From Aplysia californica (taxonomy: Eukaryota > Mollusca > Gastropoda > Aplysiida > Aplysiidae): a stretch of 64,000 nt of DNA. The notes below the pieces were generated by a model that saw only the letters and a program-made list of their open reading frames with translations, had not been told where the DNA came from and made no database searches. How positions within the stretch are numbered: the first letter of the stretch is position 1; every line of letters starts with the position of its first letter. Where the stretch lies: positions 314,310 through 378,309 of the forward strand of contig NW_004797498.1 of the NCBI RefSeq assembly GCF_000002075.1, read 5' to 3'. Of this stretch, positions 45,542 through 58,000 are shown one piece after another. The position numbers and the translations under genes were made by a program.

Positions 45542-45900
45542 AGTTTTTGCTTTTTTTCTAATACATATGTCAAGACGATAAACCCAGCCCTGAAGTGACT
45601 TGCTAGCATCCCAAATGTTTTGATTGATTTTTAATTTTTAAAATGTGTCAAATACCAAATGATAGCGTGACATTTTGCCACAGACAAAAAACATCTGAAA
45701 TTCCCCTTTGCAATACTGAACAAAATTTTTGACACAAAGGATTTTCATTTGAATTAGAACTTGTCTATATCTTCTGGAAACTTCAAAGAAATAAAATAGA
45801 ATACGATTGCTGTACATATAGAGGCATGTAGGCTGAAGACATTTCTACATGCCAAACCAAACTACACATGTCCCTCTTGCTCACTAAAACCCCACAGCTG

Positions 45901-46119
45901 TTAACTGACATTCTCGTCGTGTATCGTCTCCGCCATGAACAATTTGCCCAAGCTCTGAGAGGCGAACTCGCACACCTGTTTACAGTAGTTGTTCATCTGA
46001 CCAGCAACCAGGGTGCAGTCCAGCCGCTGGGGCGCAGGCTGAGGCTTGAACATCTTGTTGAGGTCTTCCTCCGGAAGGGGTGGCTCCCCACGCTGTTTTC
46101 GCTGGAGGTTCTCTTGCTC
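45901..46119 (-). CDS. EIF3H: EIF3H last coding exon
   Basis: Encodes 72 residues: [33 protein letters not shown] and [10 protein letters not shown], then TAA at 45903-45901. It matches human [43 protein letters not shown]. Acceptor CTTCTCCCAG, phase 0. Confidence 0.96.
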   Translation of the reverse strand, partial: EQENLQRKQRGEPPLPEEDLNKMFKPQPAPQRLDCTLVAGQMNNYCKQVCEFASQSLGKLFMAETIHDENVS

Positions 46120-49100
46120 CTGGGAGAAGGGAAACAAAATTCGTCGTGAATATTCAGCGTCTGCATCAATAAAATTTTTATAAACTAGAAGGTCAGCTGT
46201 TCAGACTCCGTTTGCTATGACCAAACCAAGCAATGTGTCACACCAAGACCTGTCAACCCCATGAGGACCAAAAACAGACCCCCCCCCCCAGTATTTTGGA
46301 AGAAAAAAAATGGAGCCACTATGCTAAAATAGAGATCTGATTTGACATTTTAAAAATCTCCTGTCAACTTTTTAGACAGACAAGTCCCTAAGAAAGGAGA
46401 TGAAGGGCAGCAATGGACTTGGTTTTTTTTTTCTTAGGTTAATGTTTTACAGCGCTCGAAACTGTATAAGGTCATACGAGCATGCGGGACACACCTAACA
46501 TTTTCAGTTGGTAGGAAATTTTGAATTCTGCTCGGGTGACGGCCGAAGCGTACTCTTATCGATTTTGGACCACCAAGGGATCTTTAACAAGCGCAACTTG
46601 CATGTGGGACCTCCGAGAGTTATCACCCATGTCCGAGAAGGCTAGGTGTAGATCTTTCCTACCAGAACATCAGGGGTGTTGCTGAAAGACAGCTGTAAGA
46701 AGGAGCCAAGAAGAAGCAGTGGAAAGGCTGCAGAAAAAGTCCGGAGCCCAGGGGAGGGGGCAAACGAGGTGAGGGCAGAAAATGGAGACGAAAGCAGACG
46801 ACAGAATATTGTTAGAGATCAGGAAAGGAAGTGAAAGGAGACAATTTTAGAGAAGAAAATTTTTCCGTTGCTACCCCGATTCGAACCTGTGACCCTTGAA
46901 TGAGAGGCGAACACCTTAACCTCTAGGCCACGAGAGCCCCCTCATGGACAAAGAAACATGTGAACTAAATAGATAATGAACACTTGCACTTAAATTTGTT
47001 GACTTCTCAGTTCTGGAGTGATCCACATGAAAAAAAAAAAAATCTTGCGCAAATCGAACCATTTTGTTCAGGGGCCGTGTCAAGAAAAATAACTATTCAT
47101 ATAAACAAGCACTTTGGAACACCATTGTTTCTTTCTTATTGAAATAAAAAAAACACTTGTGTACAACAAACTTCTTCTACGACTGGGGGGGGGGGGTCCA
47201 GAAGGCATACTTCCCTCTTTTTTGCTTCTTTTCTTACAAACAAGATTAAGTTCATAACTGACCTCTTTCTCTTGTTCACTGTCATTTTCCGAGATCTTTC
47301 AAACACCGCAAATGCATGAGCTCAGCCACAGTCATAGCAAGGTAAACTATCGGCAAGGCCTATTGTGAAGGCCTGCACAGTGTAGTGTAGTAGATCTACG
47401 CAGGCATCGGCCAGTTGCCATCACTTCGATATTTTATCTCTAAAAGCTTAACTCATCTTTGTTTATTTTCCTTAAGTAATTGCACAAAGTAAAAATTCGC
47501 TTTGAGTATTTTAGTAAAAAGCCATTGTCATTGCATCAATGGGATCGTTTCGGTCAACAAGCTCCATGGCAGCCACCATTTTTTCTTCCTCCAATTTTAA
47601 ACATATTTGTATGCCGGATAGGATACGATCTTGACAGCATTGCCCTCATTGACTAAACTAAAAGGTCTACATCTAGACCTACATATGACAAAACAATTCG
47701 ATGACAATATTTTCAAAGACATTTTAAACATGTTACTATGCTTCCATACTTGAATGCAAATACACTAGAAAGGGGGAATTCTAAACCAGTCTTGATATTC
47801 AATGAACTCAGTATGAAACCTGGCAAGCATTAGTGCTATTTTTTAACCATTGGCACAACAAATTTTTGAACAGCTTTACGATTTTTTCCAAGGAAAACCT
47901 AGGAAACATTGGACCTTTAAAATCATTGTACTTTCGATTTTTTCCAAGGAAATTCTTGCCGTGCATATATAGAAGTCTTAACAGCATCGCACATTATGCG
48001 TGTGACGTGAGAATAAGCAGTGGGTGTGTGTTTCCGCGCCAAGTTAATGGGTGAGAAGGACTTTAAGGACTATTATAATATAATAATATTTGCAAGACGA
48101 ATGTATCACGCAATTCAGTTAAATTACGTTAGGGAAACTTTTTTAAACTTTTGACTTTAACGGATTTCTTCCACTCTCTCCTTTTATTATTGGGTTGGGT
48201 TTTTTCTTCTTCCCAAAGCAAGAAGGGTTTAAAAATCTGAAATTTGAGAAAACCTGAAACATTTACATCCCTGTGTTTAAAATGTGTTTGTTTAACTCTA
48301 GTCTACATAAATTTCAAAATGGTGACTGGAATGCCTCATGCTGATTAGGAAAATATTGTGAGTTACTACCAGCAAATGAAAAGAATGATGCCTACATTGC
48401 GGAGGGAGGGGGGGACTAAACAATTCTACATAACTATTGTAAGCTTGAGGTCGACACACGTACAGAAACCCAACACTTACCCTCTTCATAATGAACTGCT
48501 GCTTAGCTTGCTGTTGTCGGAAGTTATTCCTCTGGAAATTCAGATACTTGTTGGTGTCCATGGCAACATCATCCACACACTCCATGAGCTGACGCATGTT
48601 CTTCTCCAACATTGAACTGACATTTAAAAAATAACACAGTAAACATCATCAAATCCTCATGGAATATTATTCACCTTAGCAAACAAATAAAGTAAAATAT
48701 CCCCCCGACAAAAACCAGAAACCGTAAAATATAAATGAGTGAAAGTTCTCTCAATCCACAAGGGGACAACTGGAAGAAGGTTGTTACATAACCGCTACTA
48801 CCCCTCTCTGTGCAATCTATGAGTTCATGACCTCGGAAATATGTGTTCCATACACACAGTGATGTAACGTAAGGAAGTGTACATTACTATATCTTTTTTC
48901 ATTCTTCCCCTTATCTCAAGGTCTAGAGAATGTAAGTTTCAATACTTCATGTTCTCAGTCACAAGAAAACCGTCTACAACAATGATTAGGCCCAAAGGGC
49001 ACCAACAGACTTTATATAAATCTCATCCTGTGAGTTTGCTGACCTCGCCAACATCAAGACTCACACAATGAGAAAACATCATGTGCATGTCTTTGACTCA

Positions 49101-49146
49101 GCAGAAACTGATGCACATTTCCAATCCCACTGCCCTTTACACCCCC

Positions 49147-49208
<62 letters not shown>

Positions 49209-52036
49209 CCCCCCCCCCCCTCTCCTGTTTCCAGCGTCATGCATAACGTAAAGAATAAACAAACTGCTGACTTAGGGTCTATTGAAAACACATTTCAACT
49301 TGGAGACAAAATGTTGTTATTTCTAGCCTGTCCAAGTCGAGTGGAGAATGAAAGCCGTGACATCACCATTGAACAACAGAAAAAAACAAGTCGGTCATAA
49401 TTATTAAAATTTTTGTAAAAAAGAAAAAGAAAAGAGAAGAGGAGGGCATACTGTGCAAACTATTGATTTTTTAACGGAAAACTCTAGCCCCGTCCTTAAT
49501 ACAAGACAAACTTAACATGGATTCAAGCCCCAAGCTAGACAACAGTAGCTCCTGTCAGAGAAAGGCAGACGTCTGACTTTTGGGTGGGTGATTTCAACTT
49601 CAAAAGATGGATGGGGACACCATCTGTCTCCAGAAAAACCGTTCATATTGCTATAATTCAAAATAAACACAACTGCCATCTTTGTTTACCTTTACAGGAC
49701 ATTATTTTGACTTTAAATTAAAAACTTCCACCCATGCATACATGGCATGATAAACCAATAATATAAAGAGAAACCCAATTGCTTGCCTTTTAAAGTCAAA
49801 GACATTATCTTTTTCTCATGTGGTAAGTTTTACTCTTAAATCTTATTTTGCAAATATAATCCATAATTATAGAATCAATATAAATCCTGGTTTTGAAGTA
49901 CAATGGTTGGATTCTTTGGTAAGCAAGGAGACGGATGATAAAAAACACAATTTCCTGGTACAAAAATGTAAAATTGCAAGCTTTAAAAATCCGATGAAAT
50001 GTTTACAATTCCTATGCTTGGATTACACTTTTATGACAAACATTACGACGATAAAGACATTTCACCTAAATAATTGATTGCTTTTTCTTACCTCCCTATA
50101 ACCCAAAGTAAAGTTTAGGTTGAACGTTTTAGTCGCCTTTTTTCTGGCTACAAATATTTTAACACCAAAAACAGAGATGTGTATAGATCCACAGAAAAAT
50201 TTTAATAAATTACAGACCATTACTTTTCTTGGGGCGAAAGAAAAAAACTACCAAAAAACACGCGAGCTACAGTTTTACTGGCATCATACAATGACGTTGC
50301 GGATTTGAAAGTTTACGTGAAAGAACGAACAAGTGCAGATTTCCCTCCAACCCCAAGACATAGGCCTATTGCCATCTGTATCAAAGTAAAGATCTTGATT
50401 GCAGAACATCTCGAACTATTGTTCCTATGGAACTGTTTTCCACAATCAGTAAAAGCAGTGCTACAATGGGCAATATAATATAGCTGACCTGCCACTCTGA
50501 GAAATGTAAAAATCAGGGAGATCTCAGGGAGAAAAAAATCAGGATCACTGACAAATCACCAAGGTGACTGCCAAGTTGACTTAAAACTTTTCCTGGGGTG
50601 TCCATAAATACATCCATGTTTATACCTGTATAATATGCCCCCCCCCCCCCCCCCGCCTCTCTCTCTCTTTGTGTGCATGTTTGTGTGTGTTTTATCATAT
50701 TCTTTTAAAATCCAGAAGTATCACACCAAGCACTCCTGGTCCAGAACTACGACAAACCTTGTTTTGAAAGTAACAGCAGAACTCTTGAATAATTATTTGT
50801 ATATATTTGCAATTGAAACATTTATCAGGCCATCATCAGAGAATTCTGAGTGGGAACAAAAGCGAAAGTAGATCTTGAGAGTGTCCCGAGTCGGAGTACC
50901 AAATTGATACTACTTCAGCCCTGAAAAATAACACCCATGGATGGATGTGAATTAGATGGATACGTAGGAAAAACAATTTTAGAGAGTCTCTATTCTTTTG
51001 CAAGAGCAGCACTCATACAGCCTAAGAATAGTCTTGGTCATTATGAGATACGCCATACAGTGCTTACACTTTCCGAGTGACAGTTCTCAAGTCATGCAAC
51101 CTGAAAGCTTAGTTATCATGCTCTTGCGATGTGATGTGACCCGAACTAAAACAATTGCCTTGCTATTGTAGCAATGCCCACCGAGCGCGTTTTGTTCTGC
51201 CGATTTTTGGCCCCTGTGTTTCGTGGGACGCACTAACGCAAAGGTTGTTGTCTTCAACTCGCTCTCACGCCGCTTCTCGCGAATGGATATGAATGAAACT
51301 TGGCAGCCAATCAGAAAAGAGGTCAATCTTGTTGTATGCGGTTTGACAACTTTGTACCCATCCAAGAAGTAGTCGAAAACGTTTGCGAAAGTGGTTGATG
51401 TGGTGCGCTTTGAAGATTTTTCGGAGCTGTGATTTGTCAAACTGACTGATACGTTGTACACCATTTTTCATTATTCCCTTAAAATTTCATGCTTCTGTGT
51501 TTAGCGGTTTCCGTGTAATCTTTAAAAATGTGGGAATAACTAAGGGAAAAAGCGGCATTGCCATTTGCGCGTGCTGGGTGAACGACCAGCGGCTGGGAAA
51601 TTTCCACTGAGTGACGTCATCAGCCATCAGTCGCCTCTGGCGCTACAAACGAGGCCCCGCTTAAGTGAACCGGAAAGGGGGGGAAGGATACTTGAAAACT
51701 AAACGGGGGTCTTGATAACTTGCGTTTTTGTTGCATTTTAGTCACAATACAATAGATGTAGTCATTTTTAATTGCCTGATTGCATGACAGAAGAATAGAA
51801 ACAGAAAAGCAAAAATCTTGAGAAGTGGCATGGCATTGTGTTTGCGTTATGAAAGCCTATTCCCCCCTCTTGGGAAAGCACACACTTGGACTCGTCCTGT
51901 GTGCTCTGGAAAAGTGAGGCATTAAGATTGTTATTAAAGAGTATGGTACTTATTTAGTCCAGTCTGGGAAGATAGTCCCGTTTATACATTGTTATCGTTC
52001 ACGCGTGCGCGCGCGCGCGTACATGTGCGTGTGTGC

Positions 52037-52091
<55 letters not shown>

Positions 52092-55000
52092 AGAGAGAGA
52101 GAGAGAGAGGGGGGGGGGGAAGGTGTAATTATGTTACATTTATTGTATGAGTTGTAGCCTACACATGTGAAATATTCCCATGACTTGTAAACTATATTAT
52201 CTGAACGCATCTTAATCTACCACACAATAGAACACTGTCCAACAATGGATATACACAGAGACGATCTTATTTTCTATAACAAAGTATGCATGCGTTTACC
52301 AGTAGAGAACTGGATTTATTAGACTAATAAATCCAGCTCTCTACTTACATTTTCGTGACAGATTGATCCAGAGCATTGCTTGGCAAGGAGGAACCTTTTA
52401 TGTTGCCAAGTTTTATTCAAATATGACTTTGGGAGGACATATGACTGATAATCTTTGTAAATCTGTAAAGAACGCCACTTTTTTACCTGTTAATGTCTTT
52501 ACAACTCAAAAAGTATGACAGATATTACAAATCTGACAGCATGACTAGATTCTGCATTAAAAAATGCACTAGACTGCCAAGTTTCATTTACATATTCCAA
52601 GAAATAGGCGAGCTATGACAAATATTGTCTCAAAACGCACCGAAAACCGCCACATTTTTACCTATAAACGTCTTCATAACTCAAAAAGTAGGATAGCTAT
52701 GAAAAATCTGAAAGCAGGACTAGATTCTGCACTAGAAAATGTACTGGGTTGCCAAGTTTCTTTTAAATACTCCGAGAAATGAGCGAGTTATGACGAATAT
52801 TGTCTCAAAACTCACCAAAGAACGTCCCATATTTTGGGTTTTTTTCATTATATAAAAGTGTATCAAAAATTAATTGATAAAAAAATCTGTAACTTTTTTG
52901 TTTATTGATGGAATTAAAAAATTCAAGAAGTTCCATGCTCTGTGAAGATACAACTACAAAATGCACCTATTTACAAACACTTTCTGGCAAAAAAAAAGGG
53001 TTTTCGTGGTCATTGCTAAATTATTAGGAACTTTTGGCTAATATGTGCTGGAAGCCCTTACCTTGTGCCTAGATCAAGTGAAGAGAATTTTTGTTCTTTC
53101 CTCGTCTTTTCTGCCAGTTCACACAGGAGAGCGTTGACCAGGTGGGAGTTTCTCAGCACAATGGGGATCTCTTCAAACATGCTGTCAAAGTTAATATTGT
53201 GCTTCGTCATGTTCTCCGGGCTGAAGTCATTTTCCTTGTAGAACTTCATCATTGCCGGCGTCAGGCGGTAGGCTTTCAGTGACAGAAATCCTTGGGTGGT
53301 GCGAAGAGGGTCTGATTGTCAACCAGGGGGAAAAAAATGGCAATAAGACATTCAGTCAATTAACACCAAAGTTTCTTAAATATCAATACAACAAGTAGCC
53401 TACAAAGTTAGAAGCAAAAGTTACAAGAGGGTAAGCAGAAAACAAAGTGCAACAATTATTACAAAGCATTTATTTTTCATTGAAAAGAAAAGTGTTTACT
53501 CGAGAGTGAAAATGACACCGAAAAAAAAAACAAGAATAAAAATATTATCCAACAGCAATAACCTACACCCACACACCCCCCCCCCCCCCAAAAAACCAAA
53601 ACAAACAAACCCAAACAAACAAACAAAACAAAGAAAGAAAAGAGAAAGACGAAAAAAAAGAAAGGAATGAAAAGATGACAGAAACACAACCAGCTGGATT
53701 CTGGACTTGTTTAATGAATGCGACTTGGGGAAAAATAGCAAAACGACTCAACTCGCTTTTCAACAGCAGCATTGTTACCAAAGCATTTGCACTGCCTTCA
53801 AATTCCCAGTTCAGGCTGTACGTGTCCATACAAATGACACTTTATACATAGACTAGACCTGCATGTGAGCCTCAACCAGATTGTCTGAAAATTTTGCGCA
53901 ACCCCCCCCCCCCCCAAAAAAAAAGCCTTTGTGGGTGTCATAAGGAAGGACATCCGAGTAAAGAGCGACCACCCCAAAAAACACAATAAAGAAGAGACCT
54001 AACCCTAACCCCAAAAAGAACCTGCAACGGGCCTCATGTAAAAAGGCCAAAACAAGTCCTAAATGAAAAAAAAAATTTAATTAAAAAAACACACTCCAAA
54101 ACAAACAAAGAGCATAGATCTAGACTCTAGATCTATATGGCTTACATCTACATTGCTATAGGCTATAGGGTTTGATACAATAACACAATAGAATTGGAAA
54201 TTAATCCTCCATATATAGATCTAGTAATCTAAATAAATCTAGATTCTAGATCTTGTAGAACAAGTGAATAGGAATAGGCCTTGAACTCGAAATCCGCATC
54301 CGATTCCGAACAGAGGGACTCAGCTGAGTCTAGATTCTAGATCTAGAGAGATCTAAATAAATAAATAATTCACGCACCTGATGAATTGCTTATTTTTACC
54401 AATATTAATATTACAGCACAACCTATGATAGGGTTTGACACAATAGAATTGGAATATGAATCCTCCATTGAGGTCTATAATGATCTATATAAATCTAGAT
54501 CTAGATCTAGATCTAGATATATAGATTCTAATACAACAAGAGAGTCGGACTTGATGAATGAATCCACAAGATCTGAACAATTGAATTTAGTCAACCAACA
54601 AACGAAATTCAAAATGGCGCTCGAGCACGAAACTGAAAGTAGATAATTTAGGTTGTCGTCCTTTTTCGTATTCGCATTTCTACTTAGGTTCCGACAATTA
54701 TGTCGGAAACGCCGACGTCGGCACAAAAACGAAAGTGCCGACGAAGCCGACGGGAGAAAGGGGGGTCGCTGGCAGTCGGCCAGGCTTCGCACTACGCACA
54801 TTGACAGATACAGGCGGGCCTAGCGATAGCATCGGCCGGTTCGCGGGTCGGGTCGCGATTGTCGGATTTCAGACGATTGTCGGCAAACATGCAGGTCTAA
54901 TAGACCTGCATGTAAGCCTCAACCAGATTGTCTGAAAATTTTGCGCACAATCCATTCCCCCCATTAGAGCTTTTGTGGGTGTCATAAAATAGCAGCAGTT

Positions 55001-58000
55001 GTAGGTTCATGATGGGGGGCATCGGCCCCTAAAGAACCTGCAATGGTCCTTCAGATTTTATGTAAAAAAGCCAGCAAGTCCAAAATGAAAAAAAACCCAA
55101 ACCCCACCCTTAAACAAACAAGGAGCATAATGGCCTACAATGCTATAATAGGATTTGATACAATAACACAAAACAATTGGAACATATGAATCCTCCATAT
55201 ACTGTGATCTAGATAAATCTAGATCTAGTAGAACAAACAAGTGAATAGGAATGGGCCTTGAACTTCAACAAAATCTGCATCCGAACAGAGGGACTCAGCT
55301 GAGTCTAATCATTTATACACCTGATGAAATGTACTTGTACCAACATTAACTCACTTCAGACGGGTCACACAACAGTTGCGTGACCCCCGCCGCGACGCTC
55401 GCGACGGGTCTCACAAGCCCTGCGTGACCAACTTTGGAATTTTTTTTTCGCTCTACAAATCACGCACGGATCGCGAGACCCGCCTCGTACCCTTGTTTGG
55501 CCAAGCCTGAGCTACTTAGACTTCATTTCGTATCTCTGGGACCCATAGTTTTTAAGTTATTGAAGGTGAAGGACAGTGACCCCAACTGGGGTTGAACAGA
55601 CCAGAACTCGCGCTTTGTTTTTTTCTATACAGCTGATAGTAATCCGACAGTCGCGTCGTAGTAACGGTCGAAGAAGTCGCATGAACAAGAATCACATAAT
55701 TTCCCCGTTTTCTATACTTCTGTGCGTTTTACTAGTTCTAGTGTCTCAGAATATGATGGGTCTAATTGTTAGGATCCTGGATATGTACCCGAACACAGCC
55801 CGAGTCGTAGTTCTAGGGCTAGATCTAGCACTAGTACCGGTGTTGTTTTTCCCGCAACGAAATCACAATGTCGTGCCGTACATCTGTCTCATGTAATTCA
55901 GTGTATGGGTCTGAATCAATGCACAGACCAGCTTTATATTTTCACCAAACACTCGCACATGTATACAAATCAAACCAGAACACTTTGAACTTTTATTTTT
56001 GTTGTTGCAGTGAATTTCATTCTACTTGTCACGTCTCTGGAAATGTTTCGGAAAATCAAATTCATGCCAATTTTTAAAAAATCATACAAATTAAAGTATT
56101 AGACTTAGACAACTTTAGTTTTTTGTATTAGATAAAGCTTGAACTTTATTGTGTCAAAAAATGATTACAATAGGGTAATTCTGAGAGTTGTGGTGATTTA
56201 TTGAAATACCCCCAAAAACGCCAGTCTTCAACGCTTGTGACTGGTGAAAGGGCCCAGTCGCAATTGAGTTAACATTACAGCACAACCTGTAATAGGGTTC
56301 GACACAATCCTCCATATAGTATATAGTCATCTATACAAATATAGATCAAGTAGAACAAATGAGTAGGCCTTGAATGAAATCCACATCCGAACAATCGGTC
56401 ACCAAACGAAATTCAAAATGGTTGCTAGAGCACGAAACTGAAAGTAGATCTAATTTACGTTGTCGTCCTTTTTCGTATTTGTGTTTCTAGCCAGGTTCGA
56501 CAATTATGTCGGAAACGCCGATGTCGGCACAAAATGAAAGTGCAGACAAAGCTGACCGGAGAAAAATGGGGCGCTGGCGATTGGTCAGACCTAGCACATT
56601 GACTAGGCCTTATACAGGTGGGTCTAGCAATAGCATCCGCCAGGTTGCGGGTTGGGTCACGAATGTCTGATTACAGGCGTTTGTCGGCAAATTTGCAGGT
56701 CTATATACATATTTTGCTCATTTCATTCAAGTGGAAGTGGAATGGATATCCTGCTGTGGCAGAGAAAGTTCTTGTCAGTTAAGTGGTAGCTTGCACTGAT
56801 GCTTCCCAGGAAGCAAAAAGAGATATGAGCCAATTAAATACAATTTTGTAATGGAATCCTTCAACCAGAGGTGACCCTTTTAACATGTCTTATTTGGTCC
56901 TACCAAAAGTACAACACAAAAACACAAATTTCTCACCGTAAATAAGCACAACAGACTCTTCAATGGAGTGCTGATAATTGAACTGTGAGTCCAACAGAGC
57001 TCTATTGATAAAAGAACCAAAATATGTACTTTGGTACCAGCCTACATGGAGATGGTCAACATTCACATGCCGCAAGTTTCTCATCATTTCCATCTGGTAC
57101 TGCACAGAAACTGAAAATGGAAAAAAAAATGGGGAGGGGGAAGCAATATAATTATTTTGTAAACTATATGAGAATGGTAAGATGATAACAAGGAAATTTC
57201 GCAGGATAACCCAAAACACAGGGTGTCTCTCGCTAGGCGCACCATGGGGAAAATACACTAGGCCTATACAATGGCACCAAAGTGCGCAGATATTGAACTG
57301 CTCAACAAAGTCAGACCAACACACATTGAGGACGTCAAAATGTTGTCAACACAAGAAAAGGTCGAAATTGTAATTTTGGTAAGCAATTTAAGCCAACGAG
57401 ATGCTGAAGATGAATTCAATCGTCGGCACACGACACCCAGACAAGCTGCCCATCTCCCACACCACGGTAGGGACAAAATGCCAAACGAACAAACACTGAT
57501 CCATTGCCTGATAACTTACAGGCTGACATTTTGGCATGATTTTAGACCAGCTCAACCAGTTCACTACGCCGCCAGATAGCTCGAGAGGTGGACACAAGTA
57601 AGATACCATCCATTGCCAGCTACTTAGAATCATTTCTATCCATACAAATTTCAACCTGTCCAGAGACTCCGCGAGGATGATTCGACCCAGCGTATGGCGT
57701 TTTGCGAAAGGGCTTTGTCTAAGTTTGATGAGAATGCAGACTTTGGCAAATCAATTCTCCTTTCCGATGAATCCATTTTCTACGTCACTTGTGATCGTAA
57801 TCGTCAGAACAACCGATTCTGGTCACATCAAAAGAGCATTCTTCATCAATTTCTAAACCAGTGAATGGTTAAAATATCTTCTAAGCAACAAAAGACGGAA
57901 ATTTAAATTTACACAAATCTTCATGCTACCTTCACCAGGACCCACATGAAAGGGTCATAATATATTGAAATTAAAATATTATATATATTGTGCATCACCT

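Noticed and set aside
51087-51464. 125-codon minus-strand ORF in a GC-richer patch with a CRE-like TGACGTCA
   Set aside because: No domain, no homologue recognised, and the overlapping frame is equally open. Could be an internal promoter, but nothing supports it.
54386-54801. Ser-Arg or Leu-Asp repeat proteins
   Set aside because: They come from AGATCT microsatellite read in different frames inside a TIR element. The same applies to 2935-3279.
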